Under the pieces are notes generated by a model. The model worked only from the letters and a program-made list of their open reading frames with translations. It was not told where the DNA came from and ran no database searches. From contig NC_060256.1 of the NCBI RefSeq assembly GCF_921293095.1, forward strand, positions 88,939,851 through 89,003,850: a stretch of 64,000 bases of DNA, written 5' to 3'. Each line of letters begins with the position of its first letter. The stretch's first letter is position 1. The position numbers and the translations under genes were made by a program. Positions 1-13,300 of this stretch are shown in pieces. Source of the DNA: Ischnura elegans. Lineage: Eukaryota; Arthropoda; Insecta; Odonata; Coenagrionidae.

Positions 1-3000
1 CACTACTTCTCAGCCTCGGGTATCAATCTCGTGAGGTTAAATGTCATCAGCTCTCAAATGAGCAATTCTTTCCATCAATCATCGGGTCTCTCTAAACAAT
101 TAAATGAACCAGAACTTAAAATGACATCACCAATTCATAAAAAGTAGGCAATTTCTGGATTTATTTCATTTCAATGTCATGAGGAAATGGCTGAATGAGG
201 AATATATTTTTTTCATTATAATTTATCCTTTTTCCATACATACATCAAATCATTGTATTAAATTAAAATTTTGAACTGAGTGAACTACCTCATTTTGAGG
301 TTATAGGGGCCAAAATAGGCTGTTTTTGACAAACAATTAATTTTGAAGACCTTAACCCTTCCGCTACTAACGACAAAAATATGTGGCAGGATGTTACTTG
401 ACCCAGTACACGGAAGCCGCAAATTTTTGTCTGAGATGTTTCTACTCAGTTGAACGAATGCCGAAAATATATGTTTCCTTGCTCTTCCCCTTTAATGATG
501 GTCAGGTGTATGCGAAGTCTCTGTTTCGGGACCCAATACAGTGCGACTTTTCGAAATCTGGACTTCTCGTCTTATCTTACCCCTCTTTGTTGTAAGGGGC
601 CAAGGTCATACAATTGTTCTTTCAGTCAGTTTTTGAAATAAATATTTGTTCCCTTCCCAAAAAATATAAACTAAGAATTGTATTCTCTGTCTTTTGAGCA
701 GCGTATACAATTTTAAAATGAAATTCTACGATGAATATTGACTTATATCTCAATTTCAGTATAAACATCAGCATAGAATTGTTGCTGCATTAAATGCAAA
801 TGTTGACGGTAGAGCTTCATTCGAAATTCGACGATTCTCAGAACAAAATGAGGAATTCAATTCAAAGTCTGCAATTCACAAGCACGCCAAAATTATCCAT
901 ACAGTTAATTCATATAAAAGAAAGCATGATTGACCGCAAACTAGTGCTGCTGGTATGGTTATAAACCCTGAAAGGAGGGAACCCAACTACTATCTGAGTC
1001 CGAGATAATGCAGAGTCCCCGCTACGAAGGGTCGAAAAAGGTTAGCACTGAGACTGTGATTATCCGCAAAATCCTCTTAAGGAATGTCCTGCAAAAATTC
1101 TCCATACAGAGGGGACGGAAGAGTCTCTTGGGGCTCCATACAGCAGCCATGCAAAGGAGAGAACTCAAAAGGGTTAAGGAACTTAAGATCTTGTGACAGT
1201 GGGGATACTCATTCTTTTTAGTCCAAAATTCTCCAGCAATCATATAAAGTCTTGACTTGAATAGGTTAATTCTTGTCCACTACATTACCTCTATTTCATT
1301 GTACCTTACATAGAGGGTACCCTCATTTCGGGCAAAAAATTCTGAATGTGGCAGTAGATCCAAATCTGTCTTAAACCATCAGTAATTTGGCTGATAACAT
1401 TATAAATGTACCATAATATTATTTGGGCAAAAAATCTGAATGTGGCAGTAGATCCAACATTGTCTTAAAGTATCGATTATTTGGCTGAAAAAATTAAAAA
1501 CATACCATTAAATTTTCACAATATTTAAAACACATCAGGGCAATCAAAAGCTTTAAAAACTTATATCCATTTAAATTCTATCCAACTGAAAATTGATATA
1601 AATATTTCTGAAACATGTATTTGTTTTTAAAGTGTTTGTTTTCTGGAATTTTATGTATTTTTATGAGTGATGATGAACAGCTGAAATGATATCACTTTGA
1701 AATATTTGTTTTGATGGTATCAATTTGGAATTTCATGTATATTTTTCTGAATGATAAATTGACTACACACTGTTCCTGAGCAATGATGAACAGATGAATC
1801 GATATCACTTTGAACAACAGTCTTTGAAAATGTATGCACATATTTTGAATTTTCATGTTTTAAGAAAAAATTCATTATAGTTTATTACTGTTACTGATAC
1901 CTTATTAGCTCATAAATTATTAGTTCAATGTAAAACCTTAACCTTTGCAATGCTACTAAGGAATTTATTCTTCCTACAGCAAATAAAATGCATCCATTCT
2001 GTTCTAAAAGTATATTTTTTGTAATCATGCTTTTCTATAACTCTTTAGCATTAACATCAAAACGAAAATGTCATCTATAAGAGAAATGGTACAGGTCTCT
2101 CAAATTAAAATGTAATGATAAAGAAAAGTGCATTCAATAACCTAATTAAAATACATAATGAAACCTAACTAGCATAACCTTCTAGTGTTAAAAGAGATAC
2201 ATAGCTACACATTCATAACAGAGAGGGGATGGTGACATTAAAAAACTGGTAATCAGGGCAAACATAATCACAATCACAACATACCAATAAATTGTTCAAA
2301 TACAATAAAGAGGACTTATGAGGGCCCAAAATTTTGCTTGCACCTACCCTCTAAAAGAGCAAAATAAACATTCCCGTGGCAGTGAGTTCATCATAGATCC
2401 CACACTGCTTCCACAAAGGTATTGCAAAAATGAATTCAACATTGCACATTCCTAAGTTTCCCGCTAATTTTCTCTTGGATTCGAAATTGATCACAGGCTC
2501 TGACCTAACTTCACAGGTTCTGCGCAATATTTTCAATGAACACCGCCACTGAGGTATTTGAAGTGAAACCTCACACTAAGTACTCCATAATAAAAATTTA
2601 TTCCAAATACATGTTTCTATAAACCAATCGATGGCAGATCACCTCATGCCAAACTGAAGATAGAAATTTGGTAGGGGAAGAATGAAAGGCTAGGGTAATC
2701 AGACAAATTTTCTATATAAACATACCTGGTAGATTTCAATTAATAAAAATAAAAGATAAAATTTGCCACAACAACTGTGCATATAATGGGTGGGATTACA
2801 ATGCTATAATGCCAATGTCTTAATAGTAATTCATAGAAGCAAGTAAAAACTACAAATATAAAAAGTACGAGAATAAAAATACAACATTTAAAACTGCAAT
2901 GCATCTAAAACTGAGTTTAAAAACAATGGGAAAAATAATAAATAAGTTCTAGCTATGGGTAAGCGGAGGTTTAACCTCTTACTTAGCCTTGTGAGAAAAA

Positions 3001-4999
3001 CTAATCAATGCATTCAAAAATAAACCATAAGTCATAGTGAACGAAAACTGAAATTCAGAAAAATTGTTTAATCATTCAGCACTCACTCCATCGGTTGGTG
3101 TTATATCTTGGATGGACAGAATCACTTTTCACTGATACACTCTGAAAGGCTGTGAAGGACAAATGAAAAGCATCAGAGCTATGCAAAATCAATGCACCTC
3201 ATTTAATCCATATAAAAGCCTTTGACACTGAACTCAAAAGAATGGAATGCTGCTTGCTGTACACTAAGCACGGAGCAGTTGAAGCCAGTCTGGGTCATCC
3301 AAACATATCATTTGCACTCCCATGCATTTCAACATTTGGAAAAATGCACAATATTAAAAAACAAGGAGAGTGCATTTTAAGGAACAGTACGAGCTGGGAA
3401 TATTTTTTTATTGGATGATATCTAAGGATATACATGTCTGAATTGAAAAGAACTCCTGGGGTCTTCCTCAAGATGAATTTCCCGCTTTATTGCAGGAGGA
3501 GATATCAGCATTCCATTGTTTAAGAGTTCAAGAGGTTTCCTCCTCACACAATCAACCAATCCATTAGCAATCCTCACCTGTGTACCAAATTAAGAACCTG
3601 CCCATATGCTCATATCCGTAAACATCTTCATCCCATTGCAGAGGAGATTGAAGATGACCATAATACAATATCACCCATAGATAGAATTTCATACACATAA
3701 ATATAATTCTGCAATCATTAATTTTGTGACATAATTATGTACAAATAATAATATTTACTTTGTTATGTTGCATCAGATACAGCAAGAAATCTATAAACTA
3801 TGTATGGCACATGTAAAAGAACATAAAAAGCATAGTAGTCATTCAGAATTTATTAGAATTATTTAACATAAATAAATTGAATATTTATAACATCTATTGC
3901 ATAAAAACTAGGGATGGACGGATCCAGGATTTTTTTCTAATCCAGATCCAGATCGCATCCTTGATTTTAGGTGTCCTATCTTTGGATATTTTCAGGTTCG
4001 AATGCATTTTTAATTGCCTGCTGCAAAATGTAGTTGTTATCAAAGTTTTTCTAGCTACACACAAGCAAAAGAATACTTTTTTGATTGTAATGCGCATTTT
4101 CAAATTTTTACTGATTAAAAATAATATTTGTAGGCATTACTTTTTACTGATTAGCTTTTCCCTATGTTCTGTGCCCATCAATATTAGAACTTTTGTGCAA
4201 ACATGAGATGTTTTGCAAGAGAAAATTAAGCTAGGATGATGGGAGAAAGTTCCCAATCATTTAGTGAACCTTGAAGGGGACTGAAAGTTTCTGAGATCTG
4301 TGAAAGACAAATTATTCAAAGGATATGGAAATAAAGATAAGGAGCCAAGTTTTTTTTGTGCCCATTGAGACCACTTTACATGATGAATGATCACATTAGT
4401 GATCATAATTCATGAGTATGATCGCTTGTAACATCTGCTTTGCCCAGTAAGAGAATTCAAGTGAAATTTTGGCACAGAAACAATGCGCATCGATGACAAT
4501 ATTGGTAGTACATATCACTTATAGCAACATTTCCAACCATACAAAGTCATTTCAAAAGCCGCAGACAACTTAATGCTTCCCTAAGACGTGAGCTCGAAAA
4601 TAATTTTGTTTTGCTTTGATCTATATCATGGGGGTTAACATAAAAAGTTAAGAGAGGGTTTCAAACAGAAAGTAATGGACAGCAGGAAACCAATTTAAGC
4701 AACCACTACTGTCATACATTTTGTGATCCCATAGCATAATATATTTTGGATGTTTCTGAAAATAAACATTCATATGAACACAATCCTACAAATTTTTGGT
4801 CTTATAAACTTCACAATAATGAGTCTACTCACACAACTTGTGCCATGTGCTCTCAACATAATTAGTGAACGAACTCTTTATTCCAGAAATAACTGAAGAT
4901 ATACATCCTTCCAAAATCCAAGATACCATATACCCAGTCATAGAATCCAAGTTATGTACGAATCTGACATATGGAACTACGAACTGTAAAAATTATATA
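1..4999. other. Non-coding stretch downstream of, or intronic to, the AGFG gene
   Basis: I see no convincing exon in this AT-rich stretch on either strand. It should hold either later introns and exons of the minus-strand AGFG gene or its 3' flank, but no FG-repeat-like coding segment with splice sites was recognised. The short open frames have no family resemblance. Visible structure is limited to a direct duplication near 1330-1510 and a loose repeat (similar stretches around 1670-1710 and 1783-1822, both with a GATGAACAG and ATATCACTTTGAA core). Confidence 0.5.
1330..1510. repeat. Two-copy tandem duplication, period about 95 bp
   Basis: Two adjacent diverged copies start at 1330 and 1425. 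Each begins with GGGCAAAAAA, followed by CTGAATGTGGCAGTAGATCC and later TTTGGCTGA. The copies differ by scattered substitutions and small indels, so the duplication is not recent. No coding content. Confidence 0.75.
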
Positions 5000-6155
5000 C
5001 AGCAGACTCCCAATTATCCAGGTGCAGTTTATCCTGGTTGCAGATTATCCATGCATGAGTTTACATATTAACAAATATCATGTTTTCCATGATATTTATT
5101 TAAAAAATTTAATTGGACGCAAAAGAAGCAGGATATTGGCATTTTAATGCATGGCTATGCTGGGCCTATTGTTTCCGTAAGCATTCCCATCAAAAGATGA
5201 AATTATTTTATTCACTTGCTAACAAAGAATGTTTCAAGTTTACTTCAACGTCTGATCTAGCATTACAGACAACGATCAGCGGCGGGGAAAAAAACTCTCG
5301 ACTACTTTTAGAAGATTCTTCAATGGTTAACCAATCGTAAATTAAGAAAATTTTTCTCCACGATCATTAAATGTATATTTCACATCGCAAATGCACTATT
5401 ATAGCCATGGACTCGCATGCGGTTGAACAGGGCCCAAGGGAGCCAGAGATTTAGTGGCACTCAGGCATGTTTACTCCGTGTCTAGTCAAGGTCAAACTGG
5501 AGAGGAAGGGAATTGTAGAAGCAGATGATGAGTGGAAGTGAAAAGCAACGGGGGAAGCGGAAGTAGAAATATCTAGTCATAGCCAGGCACTTGCTTGCAT
5601 AGGCAGTTTGCCATAAGCCCTGGTTTCCTATAACCACTGCTGGGCAATAGGGTGATTGCAAGCCAATTGCCATCACGGGAGTTCAGCGTTCCTGTTTTCC
5701 AAGCATCACGGCAGGTTCTGAGTAATCACGGATCCACATCCTGCAGCAGCTGCATCCGGGGCAATTTGTACGAGATGCGGCATAGTACCTAACAGTGTCA
5801 CTTCCAATGTGGTGCAGTGGTTTCGAAGCACTTGTGCCAACCACGTTCCTGAATCCATGATCTCGCAGCCACGGATGCATTGTTTTCGAAAACAAGGTAT
5901 TACACAGAGCAGTGAGAATATGAGTGCAATCACGTTATCACCGATAAAAACATCACAGTGGGGAAAAGAAAGCTCTTAATGATTCCGAAAAGTAATTTAT
6001 AATAACATAAAATGTGCGTAGATAATAAATGATTGATTGATTAACATTAATGATGAAAATAACAAGAAATTAAATTGAAAGTTTTGGTTATTCATGTTTT
6101 CAATTATTCGTGCCACCACTCGCCATCATAAGCCCAGATAATCGGGAGTTTGCTG
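5000..6155. mobile_element. Tigger/pogo-type non-autonomous DNA transposon (copy 1 of 3)
   Basis: The left end is CAGCAGACTCCCAATTATCC and the right end is its inverted counterpart, finishing in GGGAGTTTGCTG. Both ends are flanked by TA, the target duplication of the Tc1/mariner/pogo superfamily. The 1156 bp interior has only short open frames without transposase motifs, so it is probably non-autonomous. Related copies lie at 8418-9404 and 56754-57865 and share the terminal repeats and parts of the interior. Confidence 0.82.
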
Positions 6156-6305
6156 TATTTTATTATAAATCGAGGTATTAAAAAGTATGCTAAAAAACCA
6201 TTGCCTCATGAGATTACAATTAAAATAATACCAATAAATACAAAATTACAATACATCAGAAATTATCATTTATAATGATTTAACACTATCCCGGCAAGTA
6301 GTATG

Positions 6306-6501
6306 AATAAACTTTTCACGGGTTTCCTCACAGGTAAGAAAATCTAAGACAGCCAACCAATCCCATCCCTCTTGATGCTGAGCTTCAAAAGGTACTCCAA
6401 ATTTTTAATCAGCAGCCTTGAGAATGAGTGATGAGACAGAACCCGAAACATCGGCTGCCTTCGATTTTCTTACCAGTGTGGAAACCTGAGATAAGTTTAT
6501 T
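6306..6501. repeat. Inverted repeat (foldback), 39-nt arms
   Basis: The left arm (6306-6344) and right arm (6463-6501) are inverted copies matching at about 33 of 39 positions, with TAAGAAAATC at the inner edge. The loop contains GTGATGAGACAGAACCCGAAAC, which loosely resembles a degenerate hammerhead core. The family is unknown. Confidence 0.65.
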
Positions 6502-6598
6502 CATTATTTACTACATATATTAAATATCAGGAAGGATCATTCTCTCACCTGCAAGATGTACTGGATAAAATTATTGAAGGTACAGGATGCCCGATTAA

Positions 6599-7072
6599 TA
6601 GAGATACGTGAAAATCGCACTTTCATTTTTATTTTATCGCACTTTCAATAACAGTTTATAGCATTTTGTAGCGTCTATTTTTTGTATTTTCATAATTAGG
6701 TAGATGACGGTAAAATGTAGTGAAGCACAGTTATGCGACAAAACACAGAATATTTTAAACAATTATGTTGTAGAACAATAATAAATTAAGGAATAAGACA
6801 TATAGTGGCGGAGGTGTAGCTTGCCCACGCCCACTTGTAGTTAGCGGCCACATAGAGTCCCAGCCAACTAGCAGCTGGCCAGTCGCTCACATGCTTTACG
6901 CGGTGAGTGTCGGCGGAGCATTTAAACTGCACTCGGCACAAAATTTACGAATTTGGCTGTCGAAAAGGCAAATTTGCGTAAAAATATCATAAAAGTCCAG
7001 TCATCACATCTACGTCGCATTTATTTGCGCACATCACTTCTTTATCGCATTTGCAATTTTCACCCATCTCTA
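6599..7072. mobile_element. hAT-type MITE, 474 bp
   Basis: The ends are inverted: the left reads TAGAGATACGTGAAAATCGC and the right, on the other strand, reads TAGAGATGGGTGAAAATTGC. The flanks are CCGATTAA (6591-6598) and CCAATTAA (7073-7080), an 8-bp target duplication with one mismatch, as expected for hAT. There is no transposase. It ends 50 bp from the splice donor of AGFG exon 5 and so sits in the intron or flank just downstream. Confidence 0.75.
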
Positions 7073-7121
7073 CCAATTAATTATACTTCATGACCAAGTA
7101 AGCAGCGAGAAAAAAACTTAC

Positions 7122-7332
7122 TTTGGGAACTGAAGATTGGGTTGTTTTCAAAGTTAGCAAAAGATGGCTGCTGAGGAGCCGGAGATGACGTGGCAGTGCC
7201 TGTTGTCGCCAGGGACGGAGTGGACATGGAAAAAGGATCTTTAGCGCCAAAATCCCTCAGCCAGGCAGAATTGGACGAATTGGAGTTCACATTGGTAGAA
7301 GCACTATGAATGTTGTCCGTTGAGCTTGAAGC
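7122..7332 (-). CDS. AGFG1: AGFG exon 5 (NF/NPF-rich segment)
   Basis: Acceptor CCTCTAG before GCTTCA; donor CAAA|GTAAGT in phase 1. Encodes a Ser/Asn/Thr-rich stretch with WLRDFGAKDPF and SFANFENNPIFSS. It joins exon 4 in frame, but 5.4 kb separates them and a small exon in between could have been missed. Confidence 0.8.
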
Positions 7333-10300
7333 CTAGAGGTAAGGAATGACCAACATTAAGGGTCGTACTCCAGGACATCACTCAACCTTGAGTCTTCACT
7401 CTACCTTGGTGGTTCTGGTCTCAAACATAAGTTGTATGAGAGACGTGAGTTCTTACTTAAAAAACTGACTTCAACTCACTTGAGCTTCATTAATTGAGAT
7501 AACACTAAAAAATAAAAAAATTTACCTAAACTGTTTTAATTCGTGGCTCAACAAAAACTAGAATTACTGTCGTACAATATCACACGTTGAAGTATTTTTA
7601 TGAGAGATGTTTCATTTTAAAAGGGTGAGGTGATGGTGGCGGACATCTTGGAACTTGGGGACAAAATTTGAGTTGAAACTTGAGTGAGGTCTCATGATAC
7701 CATCGTGGAAACAAGAATGGACCAACAAACAAATTATAATGTCCATTTTTCTCTAAAATTCCGCAATTTATAATATTCAATGTATGATCCAATTCTTTCC
7801 CAGCAAATCATTTTCATTCATTGAAAGTTACCGTTTCAACAGTCGACCCGTCCATGGTCATTAGGAACTCAATTCAAATTGCAATTGATGCCATTGAATC
7901 ATGATTTAAATGTTGAATTTTCACCGTTAAGGCATAAATGTTGTATGTATATAATATGTTATACCAAACATTTACACCTGCAGATGAGGTTAATGTAGTT
8001 GAACTGCCTTTCAATTAGTGCACGTGGAATTCAAATTTTCAACTTCTAGAAATAAAAAGTAATGATTACTCAAATGTGACAATTACTCGCACAAGCTTTG
8101 GAGTGGACTACAAGAAAAAAATTCTTAAAAAAAAAGTATTGAATACAAGGAAATATTACCAAATATGTAATCGTTAACAGTTAATTAATACCGTATTTGT
8201 CTGAATATATTCCCCAAGTTCGGCTGATTGCTACCCCCCTGGCCCTTACAATCCCTTCACTCGAACCTTCGATGATAATAAGCTCCAAGGCAGGGCAAAT
8301 TATTCAGAATATGCTAGGTGGCAGCGAACCACAGGTTTCATCACCATCCTCTTTGAATGGCAATTAATCTGACTTTTATATCAAAGTTCTACGATTTATT
8401 TTAGAAATTTCATTTTAGAGTTAACTCCCAATTATCCGTATGGACGATCCATGTTGCAGATTATCCATGCTTGAATTTCACCTTCCATTGATTTTGTCTG
8501 TGATATTTATAACACACATAAAACAATCGGACACAAAAACATGAGGATTATCAAATTTTAATTCAAGGATACACTAGGCTATTTCCAATACAAGTCCCTT
8601 TCTAAATTGTAATTATTTTCCTAATTGGTGACAAGGACTGTTTCAAGTTCACTTGGATGTATCCTCTAGAATTGCAGACAACGATGAGCGGTGGAAAAAA
8701 ACTCTTGATTAATTTTTGAAGATCTTCAATGCATTTTTGAGATCTTTAAACATATTTTTTACGTCACAAATGTGAAATTATTGGTACAGCCTCGCATACA
8801 CTGAATACCGGGGAAGGGAACCAGAGATTCCATTGCACTCTTGCATGTTTACGCTGCAACCGGTCAAGGTCAAATTGGAGAGGAAGGTAGTAGAGGAAGT
8901 GAAGGCAGTGGGAGAGGTGGAAACAGAGACAAAGGGAGTAGAGATCGCATGAGTCACATACAGGTGCTTGCAAGCTAGACAGTTTGCCGCAGGATGTAAA
9001 GCAGTTGGAGTAATAGTACAATGACATTATCGCTGCTAAAAAGATCAGCGGTAAGGGGAAGAAAGCTTTAAATAAGTCCTTGGTGCATTCTAAAATAAAA
9101 ATGGGCAAAAATAATAATAAATTGTTTAATTTACGTAAATTTTGAACAGGATAAGTAATAAAAGAGAAATTTTGGGTTAGCCGTGTTTTCCAATTACCAT
9201 ATTTCTCCGAATATAGTCCCCCCCCCCACCCTAATTTTGAGGCTTCAGTTATGGGAAAAGTTAAAAAAAAGCGTTTAAAAATAGTCCCCCCCTTTACTTT
9301 TACCATGGGCATTTTTGGAAAAAAAAGGGGGGACTATATTCAGACATATACGGTACTCGTGCCAACTCTCCCCATCTTTAATCCACATAATCGGAAGTTT
9401 ACTGCAATGAAGCCACGGCAACTACATACACCCATGTCTCGTATAGCGCAAGGGATGCGTTCCTTGGGGTCTTTGCGCTATACGAATTTGCGTTATACGA
9501 GAGCGTTTTAACATTGGGAAGATAGGGATGCGTTCCTGGTAGCACAGGTCTTGGGTATTGAATTTCCTCTAAAACATATATATTCCCATAAATAGCCTTA
9601 GAAAACATTATTTATATAAATGTTTATAGTTTAAAACATCTTTAAAGATAGTATGCACGCATTTGAAGACTTTTATTCACGTTAAAAAAAATTCTTGCGT
9701 GCTTTTGAAATTCCGTCCTGTCGTGCGGGTGGGCTAACATCTGCTATCTCAGGGGTTCGTAATGCATTGCCGGCAGTTGACGATTTTTCAAACCAGTCGA
9801 AAAACAACTATTGTGTCACCCAGGACCTTTTGTCGCTCATTGAAATGACAGGCAAATGCTACTTTGAATGCCACTTCATAGCTAGCGGAGTTTATGAATG
9901 ATAAATCATTTTAATGTGAAGTCCTCCGAGTCTTTAGCAGCTACGTGAAACAGTCTTTAAATGCCTTGAAACCTGATCCAAGTTTTCCTTCCCTGAAAAT
10001 GAATGAACGGGAATGCATTCTTTTCCAAAAGAATATCGTCTCGTCAACACTAAAAACTAGTTGAGGGGGAAAGGAGCCACTTCCAATCACAGCTTGGAGT
10101 TCATCAGAAAATCTTGTGGTGACTGCGCTATCAACACTTGCAGATTCACCTGATATCGCCGCATTGAAAATACCAGCATGCCGTTTAAATTCTGGAACCA
10201 ACCGGAGCTTTCACTAAATGTCTCGGAGCGATTACCACTCTCGTCTTTTTGTACTGATTCACTATGAACTTTCCGTATGTGTAGACCGCTTGGTTGAAGT

Positions 10301-13300
10301 TGGTGCGGCTGAGGTCACTGATGTTTTAACTTCGTCTTTATTCAGAATAAGGCATCGTGCGTTTAAACTTCCGCGCAATATCGCTTTGACGTTCTCCATT
10401 TTCAAAGCAATTGACCTATATCAATTTCTCTTCTAGGTTTATGGTTCTTCTTGATAAATTCTTGATTTTTCTACCCACTTTCCTAATTTTTGCCATTTTC
10501 TCTTGGTTTTTACTCTGCATGGCTCTATCGAAATCACATTCTACTGCTGAACTGTATTCTTGAGACGCAGAGGGCCTACGACTGCGGGGAGGGAACGAAG
10601 CTATTGTGTCTGAGACTCAATAGCGGACCCTCTTATATGTTGATGCTATTCATGCGCAACTCGGCCAACGTTCCATTTCTCCCCCGTGAATACCGATGAC
10701 CTTGAAGGCTTTAGCGTAGACCCTCTACCTGGAAGTCAACCGTCCGATAACCTACGACGGCAAAAATTACGTCTCAACCAGTATTGCTTAAAAAAAATCA
10801 TTTCCACTAGCCCCACACTTAATTAATGATCTAAATTAACTCATTCTGTTAAGGAGACTAGATAAATTACTTCGGTAGGCCGGCTATCTGGACCCAATGA
10901 CGAGTAATAATTTTGGCCATTGCGCAGCAATGGATTTCGATTAATATATAAACAAAAAAGAAAATTTGAGGCAAGCAATAATATTAATACGCGAAAAATG
11001 ATAGAAATTTCGTGTGTACTTAGCGCAAGTTCACGTTTTATCACGAGAGCGTTTAAGATTTTTGATTAGGCTACACTGCGTTGCAATGTTTCCCCGAGGA
11101 ACGAATTTGCGCTATATCGAAATTGCGCTAATCGAAATTGCGCTATACGAGACATGGGTGTACTTGGTTGTGGGTGCCAACCCCTGATCAGTCAGTTGCC
11201 ACCCACCCTGGTCCTTAGTATAAAAACCTTCCATGACAACAGGCTCCAAGGTGGGACCAGAGAAATCTGTCCGCTTCCACTATAATTTCTACAGTTTAGA
11301 AAATGCAGCATAGGTGCTAATCATAGCTTTAATCATTATCCTCGATTGAATGGAAATTATTCTAGTTCTTTCATTAAGGTTTCATGACTTATTTCTGGTT
11401 ACTTCAAATATTTAGAGAACCATTTACAGCAATTAAGAAGCCCAACGATCATAGAATTTATAATCACTAATAATAGCCATTTCTTGACCATAAGTAGGAA
11501 TGCAAACTTTCCATCGATGAGAACAGTAGGGTCATTCCATGTCAGTTCATCCAGGCATGACACCCACCGACTCGGATTTTGATGAAACTTGCCAATTTTC
11601 ATCCTTCCATGCTGGAATGAAACAGTGTAAAATATTTCTTGGCTATCTCTAATAGTTTTTTTTTCACGACCATTTGAAGTTTGGGTGAAACTGCAGTTTT
11701 TCAATGGATGCGGTCTCCAGAGGCACTTGTGCCTCCAGAGGGAAATAATTTGTCTTAGCCATAGTTTTCATCCGATTCTTATGAAAATTTGCAGGTTTAC
11801 TATAGAAGTCATGAGGATTTCAAAATCTTATTGAAAAATATCCTAAGGAATATTGATAATGAAAAACATTACTTAATGTTTTTCATTATGAAACCTCGTA
11901 TGCTACAGGCATAACACTCTAATGCTGCAAAGCCTGGCAAATTAAAGAATAACATAATTTGTATCCTAGATTAGCTTTAGGAAATGCTCGTTTGAGATTG
12001 ATTCGTTAAAGTGGTGAAGAGCGAAAAAGGTATGTAAACCTCTTTCCCCTTAGTCTCTTCCCCTCCAGGGTATTTAAAAAAGGTGTTTCTACATGAAGTC
12101 ACCTGATAATGATAAAAAATGAATTGAAACTGGTTGTGATAAAAACTCTTTGTGGAAAATTGGCGGTTAGATTTATTAATGTGCCTGACTTCCATCACCT
12201 CTGAAATCACACTCTAAAGAGTAAATTCCATTAGCAGAGTTCCACAGTTTCAAAACATTAAGTTCGAAAAAAAGACAACAAATGCAACATTTTTCAATTG
12301 ATATTTTACCACTTGTTCCCTTCAACTGATTCATGCAATTATCCTGAGGGTTGTTTCACAATTTTACAGACAACTGCGTCTCTTCTCCATGGTTAAATTT
12401 TTAAGCCTGGTTACACCAAACATTATCCTGCATGAAAGAACGATTTTGGTGGACTGTAAGACGGCATGAATTAGTGCATGAACCTAATTAGAACAGGTTC
12501 TATATTACTTTCATGCATTCGTACAACTTGTGTTAATTTAAGAATTCATGATTTTAGGTATTTAATTCTGCGTGTTAATGTACTGTGTAATCAGGCATTC
12601 AAAAGATAATGGCAGACAATACTTGTGTACTTTTAAATGAAGACACATTAGAAGAAAATAATAAAAATAAAGAAGCAATGACACATATAATGAAAGCCAG
12701 AGATTCAAATAGTAAAATATCTCACCGGATGATGTCCTAAAACAATGGACTTAACCCCGGGCCCAACAAGGCTGGACAATGGTTTCGTCCCGTGTGATGA
12801 GCCAGCATGAACACGGGGATTGGGCTGGGATACGGCTGGTGATGAGGGAGGAGGTGATGTAGGGCCATTCTTCTTGCTAGACATCAAGGCTGCTGCTTGC
12901 GATGGTTCCAGGTAATATCTACACAAAAAACGAATTACAATAAACACATCAACTCACCACATGAAACTCGGAAGAAAAAATGAAATAAAGAGTGCAAGTA
13001 TATGATACACATTCATAAGAATTTCTGACAAAATTGGATTCCTAAAATCACAGCAATTACTTGGTATTACTCCCAATTTATTTTTCACCCAACAATTAAA
13101 CGGAGTTATACAGAATATTCTACAGTGTTCACCCATCGGTTGTCATAAGTATCCGAAATAAACTCACAAAATATTAACCTATAAATCCCTGGAGTGAAAA
13201 CCATGCAAAACTACAATAGGAAACAGTGATAAGTTGCAATGTCAATGCCACACTTTGAAAGATTTAGGAGAATTTGGCGGAGATAAAATAACGAAAGCCA

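Larger units (their letters stand above)
7333..12725 (-). other. AGFG intron 4, packed with DNA transposons
   Basis: Intron of about 5.4 kb between exons 4 and 5. It holds a Tigger-type MITE with another MITE nested inside it (8418-9404) and a Tigger element with a transposase remnant (9429-11160). Short blocks near 8200-8310 and 11164-11270 resemble each other (both contain GCTCCAAGG), suggesting another diverged repeat. No additional exon was recognised. Confidence 0.7.

Noticed and set aside
353-641. Possible piggyBac-like end (TTAACCCTTCCGCTACTAACG) with two short frames
   Set aside because: No matching inverted end with TTAA was found, and the frames have no transposase motifs.
8764-9312. 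182-codon minus-strand open frame
   Set aside because: It runs across the boundary of a MITE nested in another MITE and has no domain; it is a chance frame.
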